Source: Heracleum sosnowskyi
Lineage: Eukaryota; Streptophyta; Magnoliopsida; Apiales; Apiaceae
Length of the DNA stretch: 64,000 nt
Direction of reading: 5' to 3'
Assembly: GCA_030848705.1 (NCBI GenBank)
Contig: CM061235.1
Coordinates: forward strand, 130,308,228 to 130,372,227
Shown: positions 22,941-33,463 of the stretch, one piece after another
Layout: every line of letters begins with the position of its first letter
Numbering within the stretch: position 1 is the first letter of the stretch
Position numbers and translations under genes: made by a program
The notes under the pieces: model-generated
Databases searched by the model: none
The model's input: only the letters and a program-made list of their open reading frames with translations
Told to the model about the DNA's origin: nothing

Positions 22941-24593
22941 CTAGACATTGCACATGCCAATTTCCCTACGAAGAACAGAAAATCTTTCTTCGGCCAATGG
23001 CTTAGTGAAGATGTCAGCTAACTGGTATTCTGTAGAAACAAATAGTAGCTCAATTTTTCCTTTTGCAACAGTGTCTCTCAAGAAATGGTGTCGAACGTCA
23101 ATATTCTTCGTTATTGAGTGATTCACCGGATTCTTTGAAATGTTTATTGTGCTTGTATTGTCACAATAAATTGGAATCTTGTTGCACTTGATGCCATAGT
23201 CCCTGAGTGTCTGAATCATCCAAAGAATTTGGGCACAACAGCTTCCTATAGCTAAATACTCACCTTCTGCAGTGGATAATGCAACAAAAGCTTGTTTCTT
23301 GCTTTGCCAAGACACCAAACTTTGTCCTAAAAATGCACAAACACCACTTGTACTCTTGCGATCAGTTTGACAACCTGCATAATCCGCATCACTAAACCCA
23401 ACAAGATCAAAAGCATTTGTGATTGGATAAAATAAACCAAGAGTAGTTGTGCCACTCAAATATTTGAATATTCGTTTAACCGCACTCAAGTGAGACTCTT
23501 TTGGTTTAGATTGAAACCGCGCACATACACAAACGCTATACATTATATCAGGTCTAGAGGCGGTAAGATATAATAAACTACCAATCATACCTCTATACTT
23601 GCGAATATCAACATCTATACCTTGTTCATCTGCTGTCAGCTTGCTGGCAGGAGTCATTGGTGTTGATTTTGGCTTGATATTTTCAAATCCAAATCTTTTG
23701 AGTAGATTCTTGATATACTTGGATTGATGTACATAAATACCCTCTGGAGTTTGCTTAATTTGAAGACCCAAAAAGTAATTAAGCTCTCCCATCATGCTCA
23801 TGTCAAACTCACTATGCATACACTTAGAAAACCACTTGCACATATCATCATTAGTAGATCCAAAAATAATATCATCCACATATATTTGTACAACTAAAAT
23901 ATCAGTACCATTATGTTTAGTAAATAATGTGGGATCGATTTTACCTCTAATGAATCCATTTTTGATCAAAAACTTACTTAACCTTTCGTACCATGATCTA
24001 GGAGCTTGCCGCAATCCATATAATGCCTTCTTCAACTTGAAAACATGATTTGGAAATTGCTCATTCTCAAAACCAGGGGTTTTCTTGACATAGACTTCTT
24101 CCTTTAAGAATCCATTAAGAAATGCACTTTTCACGTCCATTTGATGTAGCTTGATCTTCTTGAAGCATGCAAATGAAAGTAGCATCCTTATTGATTCGAG
24201 CCATACAACCGGAGCATAAGTTTCCTCAAAATCTATTCCTTCTTGTTGATTGTATCCTTGTGCAACAAGTCTTGCTTTGTTTCGAGTAACCGTACCAAAT
24301 TCATCAACTTTGTTCTTGAAGACCCATTTAGTACCAATGATTGAAGCATCTTTAGGTGGCTCCACAAGTTCCCAAACATCACATCTTTCAAATTGATTGA
24401 GTTCTTCTTGCATTGCCAAGATCAAATTCTCATCTTGAAGTGCTTCTTTAACATTCTTTGGTTCTTCTTGAGCTAGAAAGGCCGCAAATGCACAAAAGTT
24501 GGCTTGACCCTTCCTTGTCTTGATTCCTTCTGATTTATCACCAATGATCAACTCTGGAGGATGGTTCTTCACTGTTCTTGTTGACTTTGGCAA
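22941..24593 (-). pseudogene. Copia reverse transcriptase-RNase H
   Basis: 550 codons open. RT: KARLVAQGYNQ, LHQMDVKSAFLNG, KALYGLRQAPRSWYERL, QIYVDDIIFGS (catalytic YVDD), SKYIKNLLKRFGFEN. RNase H: FSDADYAGCQTDRKSTSG, ALSTAEGEYLAIGSC, YCDNTSTINIS, HHFLRD, LADIFTKPLAEERF. Catalytic residues look intact. Just upstream of the annotated Met the frame has an in-frame TGA (near 24630) inside a conserved stretch, so this is part of a longer polyprotein and not a true start. Ends 11 nt before a CAGCTTGCTG motif at 22930. Confidence 0.9.
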
Positions 24594-24913
24594 TGAATGT
24601 TGAGCTATGACTTCCTCATGTACTCGAATTCACTTGGATGGAGGAGAAGCTTCACCACCTTCATAGATAGACATCTTTTCTTGTGATCTCTAACCTCTTG
24701 GACCTTCCAAGGTGAGCTTTGACAACTTATCAATAGTTTCATCTACTGGAAAAGAGGTTTCAGTTGGCTTCTCAGCTGTTTTAGTGGTCTTAGACTGGGT
24801 GGCAGCTTGTTGCGATACAGTATTTGTCACTAGCAGCTGGCTGTCATCACCTGCACCTGCAATATCTTCCTCATCTCTTGACAGATCAACATTAGACTCT
24901 TGAAATGAAACAT

Positions 24914-25108
24914 CTATAGACTCTTCAACAATATTTTAGATGTATTATATACTCTATAAACACGACTTGTTAAAGAATAACCCAAAAATATTTCTTCATA
25001 AGATTTAGCCACTCTGTTCAGAACGTAGCTTGCTGTGTTGACTGCTTCTGCCCAGAAACTCCTTGGCAGCTTGCTCTCTTGCAGCAAAGTCCTCGCAGTT
25101 TCTTGCAA
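24914..25108 (-). pseudogene. Copia integrase fragment
   Basis: Encodes only the end of the integrase core (MQETARTLLQESKLPRSFWAEAVNTASYVLNR), with the second half frameshifted. The DDE core and HHCC finger expected between protease and this point are absent: a deletion joins the protease end to this scrap near 25100. Confidence 0.8.
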
Positions 25109-25512
25109 AGAGCTGGGTTTGTATCAACAATAGATAAATAGCAGCCTACTTCCTGCATCTCAAATTCCAACATATATATATTTCCTTCCCTTCTAGCAAC
25201 TAGGGGGACTTTGTTAGTGCCAACATTAATAGTACATTTCTCTTTATCAAAAACAACAGTATGTCCATCATCATATAACTGACTTATACTAAGCAAATTA
25301 TATTTAAGACCTTTAACATATTGTACTTTATTAATCGAAATGTTACTATTACCAATTGTTCCTTTGCCAAGAATGCAGAGTGTTTTGCTATCACCAATTG
25401 TAACACTACCACCCTTTTTCATCTTTAGGCTAAGAAACTGAGATTTGTCACCACACATATGTCTTGTACATCCACTATCCAATATCCATTGATTTGCATT
25501 GACTTTGACCAC
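25018..25512 (-). pseudogene. Copia aspartic protease and start of integrase region
   Basis: WILDSGCTRHMCGDKSQFLS holds the DSG catalytic triplet; followed by IGNSNISINKVQYVKGLKYNLLSISQL, typical of copia PR. After YMLEFEMQE the frame runs into the deletion junction and out of frame over the integrase scrap. Confidence 0.85.
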
Positions 25513-25544
25513 AAGACATACCTACAAAACAAAGAACAAACATC

Positions 25545-26639
25545 TCAACGTTTTGGTACCCAAATTTGGTTGGGTCCAACATGGTTAGTTGATTTAACAT
25601 AAAGAACATTCAATTCAGATTTCTTGATCCACATTTGGACCACTTTGGATGCTTGATTTCTTGTTCTCCTTGTTCTGGAAGCTTGCTGCCTATAAGCTGT
25701 CTGTCTGTTCCAGCTTGCTGGCTTAGCATTCTGACTTGGGAAGTGATGTGACAAATGACCTTTTTTTCCAAATTTGTAGCATATTTTCCAAGGCATAGCA
25801 TAATTATATGGAATACCCTGTTTGCCTTCATATTGAAAAGCCTTGGTCTTTGATGTAGAAGCCATTCCAAGTCCTTCTTTATCCATAGGAACCTTTGTTT
25901 GTTTCATAATAGTCTTTAATACTTCCTCTCCTTGAACAAATTGTCCCATGCCTTTCTCAAGCTTTGCAACTTCAGCTTCCAATTCCTTTATCTTCTCAGC
26001 TTGTTGATTAGCTTCAATTGAGATGGATTCTCAAATTTTAAAAGTTTCAAGACATACATCTCTTGCTTCAATTTCTGCACGCAGCTCGCTGAGTTCCTTC
26101 ATCAATGTATCATTTCTTTTGAGAAGTAATTTGTTGAACCCCTCAAGTTGTTTTAGCTTTCCCTTGAGATCAGAAATGAGATCTTCATGATTGCTTGATG
26201 GAGTCTTTTCATCCATAAGATCAGAAATGATCTTTCGAAGAGAAGCATTTTTCTTTTCAAGCTCATTGTTCTCATTCTTTAATTCCATGAACTCTACAAT
26301 AGATATATTACTATGTTCCTGCATGGTTAGTGATTCCAATATAACATTTTCAGAAGATATGTTAAACTGAAATGAGTTTACCGCACTAGATTCAACATCA
26401 GAGTTCGAATGTGATACATCACTATTTACAAGGACTTCTTCGGTGTTTCCTCGAACCATATCATCATCAATCCCAACCAATGCAATATTTAGCATATCTT
26501 CGCTTGAGTCTTCATTGGAATTAAATTCCTCTTCACTCCAAGTGATTTGAGCCTTTGCTTTGTTTTCGTCTCTTGAGGTAGCTTGCTGCTTTGACTTGAA
26601 ACATTCTTCCTCTGATTTTGTTGTAGCTTTATAATGCAT
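25545..26639 (-). pseudogene. Copia gag
   Basis: Two ORFs (26031-26639 and 25545-25982) read as one gag interrupted by a stop near 26031. Coiled-coil-rich middle (MELKNENNELEKKNASLRK, LKGKLKQLEGFNKLLLKR). The zinc knuckle reads ICYKFGKKGHLSHHF, so the second and fourth CCHC cysteines are Phe. Start of gag is lost in the 5' deletion. Confidence 0.8.
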
Positions 26640-26657
26640 TTTTAAGGTATCCCATTT

Positions 26658-26792
26658 TTAGTCTGCCAGCTAGCTGCTACAACATGTTTTGTTATAAAAT
26701 ACAAAGTATTTATCTCCTGCAAAACAATGTTAGTACAACACAATAAACCCAGCTTGCTGCTATAGTGTTATCATCAAAACACCCGGGTTTCA
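26658..26792 (-). repeat. Copia 5' LTR remnant
   Basis: 135 bp nearly identical to 22459-22593 (one difference seen: CACCCGGG versus CACCAGGG). It is the outer end of the 5' LTR; the rest, with the PBS, is deleted. Confidence 0.85.
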
Positions 26793-26797
26793 GTACC

Positions 26798-27523
26798 GTA
26801 CCGACCAAACTTTAAATGTTTCGTCATTAATAACAAAGATTATAATCCGTGCGAAACACAGGCTTCTTTAAATATATTATAATATTTCTTTTATAGTAAA
26901 AATATAATATAATATAATATTTTTATATATTTGTTTTATAATATAATATTTTTGGAAAATGAGAGATTTTAGTAAGGACAAATAGAAAAGGTAATATATT
27001 TTAATTGAAAAAGGTAATTGCTCGTGATATTTTTGGAAATTGAGTGGATTTTGTTAGAAAAAATAGAAAAGTGAGTTTTAATTATAAATATGTAGGCATG
27101 TTAAAATATGTAAACTTTTTTAAATAAATAAAAGCATTAAAATATGATTTAAAATAAATAAGTAAGGGTTGCATCTGATATTTTGGGAAAATAAAGATTT
27201 TAGTGAGAACAAATATAAAAAGTTAATATGTTTTAATTAAAAAAGGTAATTGGCCGTGATATAATTGGAAAAGGAGTAGATTTTGTTAGAAAATATGTTT
27301 TAATTATAAAACGCAATTATCTAGTTACTATTTTTATATTATTAAATTAATTTTTAATTAAGATAAATGACCGAAAACCGAAAACCAAAACTTTTAATAT
27401 GTCGGCTATTATAAAATAGTAATAAAAATATTTTGTTGAAAACAATTAAATAAGACAAGTACTGTACCAAAAAACAGGTACCAAAACTTTTAATGTTTCG
27501 TCTATTATAAGATAGTATAAATA
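26798..27523 (-). mobile_element. Helitron remnants right of the copia element
   Basis: First about 40 bp complete the Helitron split by the copia element; its 5' terminus reads, inverted, TCTTTGTTATTAATGACGAA at 26839. Directly next to it a second minus Helitron begins with a 3' hairpin CCGTGCGAAACACAGG (26847-26862). Inverted 5'-type ends (ATAATAG-CGAAACATTAAAAGTTTT) follow near 27424 and 27523. Several nested or abutting copies of one family; exact borders are inferred. Confidence 0.5.
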
Positions 27524-28468
27524 TCTATACTATAATATAATAGTCGAAATATTGAAAGTTTTAGTTTTTGGTTTTCGGTCATTTATTCTATTTAATAAAT
27601 AATATAAAAGTTGTAACTAGCTGATTGCCTTTTATAACTAAAACATGTTACCTTTTAATGATAATATACTACCTTTTATAAACACCCCTAAAAATATCAG
27701 TTAATTATTAATATTATTATTTTTAATTAAAACATGTTACAGGTTTTTTTTCATAAATACCTAATCATAGAAACTTTTTTTGCAAAAATACTATGTTTTT
27801 TTTAATATTTTGTAAAAATACCAACATATTTGCAAAAATACTAACTTTTTGAAAATATTTGTAAAAATACGGTGCAACTTCTTGCAATCATAACTACAAC
27901 TGTATCAACCAAAATTAACCACAGATGCAACTTATAAATTGGAATGTTCTTTGGTTGCATAATAAATTGCATAGTAACCTAATTGTTGATTTGGTTAAAA
28001 TGAAACTACTTATGAACTCTCGACTAAGCACATATCTCTATATATGTATGTATAGACGAAAGGTGTGGGAGTGAAACTTGAGTTCATTTTTATCTTCATT
28101 CACCCTCTCTTACTATCAAAATTTTTAAATTCTCAGTTGATATCAAATTATTTTTTAAAAAGTTGTTTTGGTTGCATACCATATTTTTACAAATATTTTT
28201 AGGTTGTTGCATACCGTATTTTTGCAAATATTTTCAGAAGATGGTAAAATTCCAAAAAAACTTAGAAAAAGTAGTATTTTTGATAATTTCTCTTAATTAA
28301 ATCTATATTATCTTTTAGAAACACACCTAAAAATACCAAACACTATATCTCTCCATCAATAATAAAATATATAAAACTTATTAATATACCCAAAAATAAC
28401 ATACTCTATATTTTTAATATCATTAATAAAATATATAGATACTCGTATATTGATGGGTTATAAGCTAG
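27524..28468 (+). mobile_element. Non-autonomous Helitron
   Basis: Begins TCTATACTATAATATAATAG after an A and ends GGGTTATAAGCTAG before a T; the start matches the Helitron at 54710. The 3' hairpin is weak (CTCGTATATTGATGGG). A fold-back with TTTGCAAAAATACTA arms (about 27779-27880 and 28170-28290) lies inside. Confidence 0.6.
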
Positions 28469-31400
28469 TACAGCTAATATATGGAATATGTGGATTTCCG
28501 GATAATATTTTCAAATTTTGTTGAATGAACAAACGTATATGGATGATTATACACATATGTTAGGGGGTGTTCGTGTTAAAGACATTTAAAATTTAAATGA
28601 TATATATATATATAACTTGAATTAGATGGACCTTAAACTATACCATAAAAATGTCATCACGGTCTGAGAGTGTTACAAAATTTATTTAAATATCGTTAAC
28701 ATATATAATTATAGTAATATTATTAATTATTATTGTAGTAATAGTTTTGTTAGAATAAAATTATTTGCTATTGTTTAGTTGTTTATTATATAAGCCTTTT
28801 TTTTTATAACTGAGAAAAATTTTATAATAATAATTTTCTAATTCTCTCTTTTCTCTCTACATTTTATATCACGATATCTAAAATTAGATTGATTCATTAC
28901 GGGATAGGTTGATGGGGAATTGAATGTGAAGGACACCATCATGCTGCTAGGTTAAAAAATGTATTTTGATATATATATTTTTATCATCGTCTTATTCATA
29001 TTACTGATCTTTTTTATTTTTGGGTAGTATAAATTTTGGCTTTTTCTCCTCTCGCATCAGTTTGGATGAATTTATTGGTTGTTTAGATTATAGAATTAGC
29101 CTTCGCTTAAACTGTTTTAATTTAAGTTTTGTTTCATTTTCTGTTGTACCCTTTGAGAAGATTTGTTAATTTCTAAGGTTGTTTTTCTTTCCATCGTTCC
29201 CTTCTTAATTTGCATGCGATATGATAAGAGCAGTCCTAGGTACATATGTATTCTTTCTTGTTATTTATGTTGGTTTAGAATTATCGATTGATTTATTAGT
29301 TAGATCTGAATACAGTTTACTAGTACATTTGGATACAATTAGATTTGAATTGGTGATTAGATTTGGATATAATTTGGTGGTTAGATTTGGATATAGTTGG
29401 GATATAAATTCAGGTTTTGGTTATGATTTAATGTTAGATTTGGATATAGTTTATCAACTTAGATTCAGATTTAGTTTTGATTTGGCTCGTGTTTCGCTTT
29501 TGCTATCGTTAGTTGCAGATTACTTGAGTTTTGCTTTTTTTCGCCGATTGCAAATTTATTTGAATTTTGAAGTTGTCTCAATTACTTATTGGATAACATA
29601 AATGGTTCTACTTTCTTACTAATAGGATTTTATGGTTTTGGATTTTCTTGTTTTGGTTGGGATACACTTAAATTGTAATTTTGTTATGTTTGTTCTTGAA
29701 TGACATGAATATTTTTCTCCTCTTATTTTGCAATTGCAGGTTTGGATTCATTTGGATACGCGACTTCTTTTCTTGTTTGTCAAACTCTTGATTAACCATC
29801 GTGAGTTTGGTATCACTTGATTCCTAACAATCTTCCCTATTTATATTTTATACAATGGAGCATAAATCTAAGTTGATGATATCAAAACTTCATATACTAC
29901 TAACTAGAATACATTTCACAAAGATAAACTTTACTACTGATCATCAGGAATTCTTACCGAAAGAATGATTATTCCTAAAAAATTCTTCGAACAACATATC
30001 TTTTGTTCTGATCAAAATTTTGCCCACTTTTTACTTTAATTCAATCATTTCTGAGTTGACAAAAATATTTGATGATGAAGTGACTTGTACTCACTATAGA
30101 TTGTTCTTCTTCTATAGCCTAAAAGTATACAAACTATCCAAACTTTCTTGCTCAATTTCAAGAACTTTGTACTCCATTTTTTTTTTGTCAATTTCATCTG
30201 GAGTCACATATATAAATTTGAAAGGAGGAACTTCTGTGTCATGCATCCTTTTAAAGATCTTTGCAATCTGTTTGTCAATTGAATCAAACCACTTCATGAG
30301 AACTTCATTTTAAATATTAGTGTCATTTATAATATTTATGGTAAGCTGGTAATGAAAATTGGAATAATTGTTTTTATCATGGTAAGTTAATTAATACAAA
30401 TTATCACACAATACATATAATAAATTATCTAAATGAAATAATTTTTATATATACTTAGTATAATACATATAAAACACTTAATTATATTAATAACATTCCT
30501 TTTATAATTATATTGTTTGATTATAAATATACAATATTTGATCTATTTAATTTACCAATACTATTATAATGTTTCTAAATTGTATATAATTTTTTTTAAA
30601 GTATCTTGTATATAACTTAAAACCCGTGCGATGCACGGATTGTTAATTGTTATTTTATTATTATTTTTTAATTATATTTGTTAAAAAAATAAGACTGATG
30701 TCACGATATCGAGATTTTCATACCAGATCGCAGAATAATCAAATAATCTAACCCTCCAGTCTCCTGTCCCTCCAGTCTCCTGTCCAGTCATCTAAGGCCT
30801 TGAGATTGACATTGACATCAAAAGAGCATCAAATAAAAATTATAAAATGGTCCCGAGATGGCTCAACTAGACAAATAGGAGTACTATAGTTTAGCAATAT
30901 AGTATTAGTTAAATACCATGTGTATTAGTTAAATACCATGATAACATTTGTATTATTTTTTGACTTTAGTTGCCAACTGAAATCTTTTATATATGGCACG
31001 TGTTTGTTTTATTTGACAAGATTTAGATCATGTTTTTTTATTTGATAAATAGTTTTTGATTAACAAATATAAACTGATGAAGAGTATTTTTAAGAATAAC
31101 AGTAATTATAATAAGTGGTTAAAGTTAAATAAAAAAAGTTAAAATTTAAATCATTGGTGTGATACAAATAGTTAAAATAGCTAATAAGTTTTCATAATTA
31201 TTTTAGGAAATACATCTGAACTTTTTTAAATGGTATGCCAAAAGCTATTATTGGTTTCTCAGTGATATTCTCAAATATTGTTACATTATCAGTTGTATAC
31301 CTTCAATTAATAATAATTAAGCAAATGTTAAGTGTTACATTATCAGTTGTATACCTTCAATTAATAATAATTAAGCAAATGTTAAGTTAACATACATCTG

Positions 31401-31588
31401 TACTTTTGATTATTTTAATGATAATCTAAAAGTTATTAATTTTTTAATGATATTCTCGAAATATTGATACATTACTAATTATACCCTTCCTTTTAACAAT
31501 AGTTTAAAAAATGTTTAAGTATTCAAATTTTAACTAAGGTTAACGAGAGGGTCAACTAGTAACGTAGCAATACTTAGAGAGTGTGAAT
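28469..31588. other. Non-coding block with orphan leader-intron-like segment and Helitron end
   Basis: No gene. From 28850 a CT-rich leader-like stretch is followed by T-rich sequence with six matches to TTNGATYTG (29300-29484) and a good splice acceptor TTTTGCAATTGCAG (to 29739). A 61-codon minus ORF (30112-30297, KWFDSIDKQIAKIFKR...) is unrecognised. A perfect hairpin CCGTGCGATGCACGG (30624-30638) is a minus Helitron 3' end. Short duplications lie at 30753-30784 (CCCTCCAGTCTCCTGT x2) and 31280-31387. Confidence 0.5.
31280..31387. repeat. 54-bp tandem duplication
   Basis: The unit beginning GTTACATTATCAGTTGTATA at 31280 repeats at 31334 without visible change: a recent local duplication in AT-rich sequence. 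Confidence 0.85.
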
Positions 31589-32090
31589 TAGACCGGCCAA
31601 TTCGGATAATCGGTTCGGTTTTGAATCAGATCAATTTTCGATTATCATATATTTGGATATAGTTCAGATTGGATCGGATCTGATTCTGTTCGGGTCTAAT
31701 TCAGATGAAATTGGGATTAAAATCGGATGAATTTGGTTCGGATCTTTTCAGATCATTACGCATTCAGCTTTTTAATTTGTAAGACTTTAAAAAATATCTT
31801 ATTATTAAATAAAATAATGTACTTTTCTAAAAGTATAGATTAAATATATTTGTTATTTTTGACATGAAATTGTTATAATTATGAATTTTGCTTATAAATA
31901 GATTACTTTATTGAAATAAAAGTGGCTTAATATATGTAGATTATGATCGGTAAAAGTTATAACTCAACTAAAACTGAATTCATCATTTTTTTACTTCGAA
32001 TTTAAATCGGATCCCGTATTTCGAATCATATTTGGTTCAGATAATTTATTATTCGTTAAGATCGGTTATGGATCATAATCGGATCAGATT
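31589..32090 (-). mobile_element. Decayed hAT-like element, left part
   Basis: Begins TAGACCGGCCAATTCGGATA, close to the inverted end of the hAT-like element at 58172-58874 (TAGACCTGGCAAATCGGATA), and follows that element collinearly in reverse orientation. It stops at 32090 where the non-autonomous LTR element is inserted and resumes at 54342. Confidence 0.75.
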
Positions 32091-33463
32091 TGTTAGGGTT
32101 GACCGATTTGGAATGATGATAACAAAATGCTCAAGACAAGAATTTGATTTTGACACTGAATCTGATTGTCAAAAAGCTAGTTCTCAGAAGCTGATAAATC
32201 AGGAAGCTAACTAGAAGGCAGTTTATCTATCCAAGGTCTAAAAACCACATCAAATGATTGGAGGATATTCTGTCATCAAGTTAGGAAGCAATTCAGAAGC
32301 AAGCCAATGGACGTCTAATCAAGCACCAAGTGTTTCAGTGGTAAGTCTGCCTGTTCAACTTAGTAATGATGAATCAATAAAGATGACAAAATGTTTTATC
32401 TAAAGATGAAGCTAAGTTTATCCATTCTACGGATCAAACTATAAAATCTCATTTCATCTACGGATACAAGCTGAAAACATCCTATGCCATCAACGGATAG
32501 AAGCTGAGGACATCTTATCTCATCAACGGATAGAAGCTAGGAACATCTTATCTCATCTACGGATAAAAGCAGGGGACATCATATCTACGGATAAAAGCTG
32601 AAGGAAGTTGATCATCAGAAACAGCTAATGATGTCATAATTTATCTATGGATGTGGTTTATAAGGAGGTTATGGTCTATCTATGGATGCAGTCAAGAATG
32701 TCATGTCTCATCTATGGATACAGTTATGGAATATTACTTCTATGGATATTCTGAGATTACCTTTCTACAGATAATTGATGTAAAATGGTAGTCTATGGAT
32801 ATGGAATTAATACGCCTACTGATGTTCATCTCATTCAACATGGAAAACAAATCTATGTAACAAAATCTTTTGGAGGTTTCTTTATTTAGCAGGATGAATG
32901 GAGGACAATCTCAGAGATCATCATTACACACCCGTGACTAAAAGATGCCGGATGACGACACAATGGATGTATGGAATAGGGAGTCAAAATTGTAAATATT
33001 TGAAGGCTCAAATTCCTACAGGTGAAATGTGAAGTCATCTATTGTCTCTTATGTCTCGATGGATAAATAAGAGTTAAGGCAGCTACCTAGAAGTTTAACT
33101 TCTAACTGGACACAGAGGAAAAGCTTGACAAGCGTGAAGACCTATTTGTAGTACTACATGTTCACTTATCTCAGCTGATAGTGACTTGACATTCGGGTAA
33201 CCAAGGAGATGTCTCTTTTATGCAGATGTCACATGGGCTTGGAAGTTAGGTCAATTGTATGGACTTAGTAATTTTTGAAGAGAGCAGCACACTCAATCAC
33301 AAAACACCATTTGGGATTATACAAGTTTATCTTTGATGCCAACCAAGGAATTTGCCGAATAGGATAGTTTCTGAGACGAGCATGTGAACAAGCAGAACCA
33401 AAAAAATGTAATATTTTATTATGTTGTAGGTTTTATTTGTAACACACAGTCGATGTATATAAG
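32091..33463 (+). repeat. Left LTR of the non-autonomous element, first part
   Basis: Matches 52605-53985 throughout. Contains a series of CTACGGATA/CTATGGATA motifs (32450-32800). Interrupted after ATAAG (33459-33463) by the chromovirus; continues at 46569 with ACTGTGTGGAGTAGCATAG. Confidence 0.9.

Larger units (their letters stand above)
21322..26792 (-). mobile_element. SIRE/Maximus-like copia retrotransposon, defective
   Basis: Minus-strand element flanked by GTACC at 21317-21321 and 26793-26797 (5-bp target duplication). Order from its 5' end at the right: 135-bp remnant of the 5' LTR, gag, protease, a scrap of integrase, RT/RNase H, polypurine tract, full 3' LTR. The PBS and most of the 5' LTR are deleted: gag starts about 20 bp from the LTR remnant. 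The 135 bp of LTR present at both ends differ at one position that I can see. Pol order PR-IN-RT-RH defines copia; the YVDDIIFGS and DSGCTRHM motifs point to SIRE/Maximus. The outer base pair at 21322 is TT rather than TG, so the left edge is slightly uncertain. Confidence 0.88.

Noticed and set aside
29221..29601. 126-codon plus ORF
   Set aside because: Lies wholly in T-rich, intron-like sequence; its repeats reflect the TTAGATTTGG words, and no protein family is recognisable.
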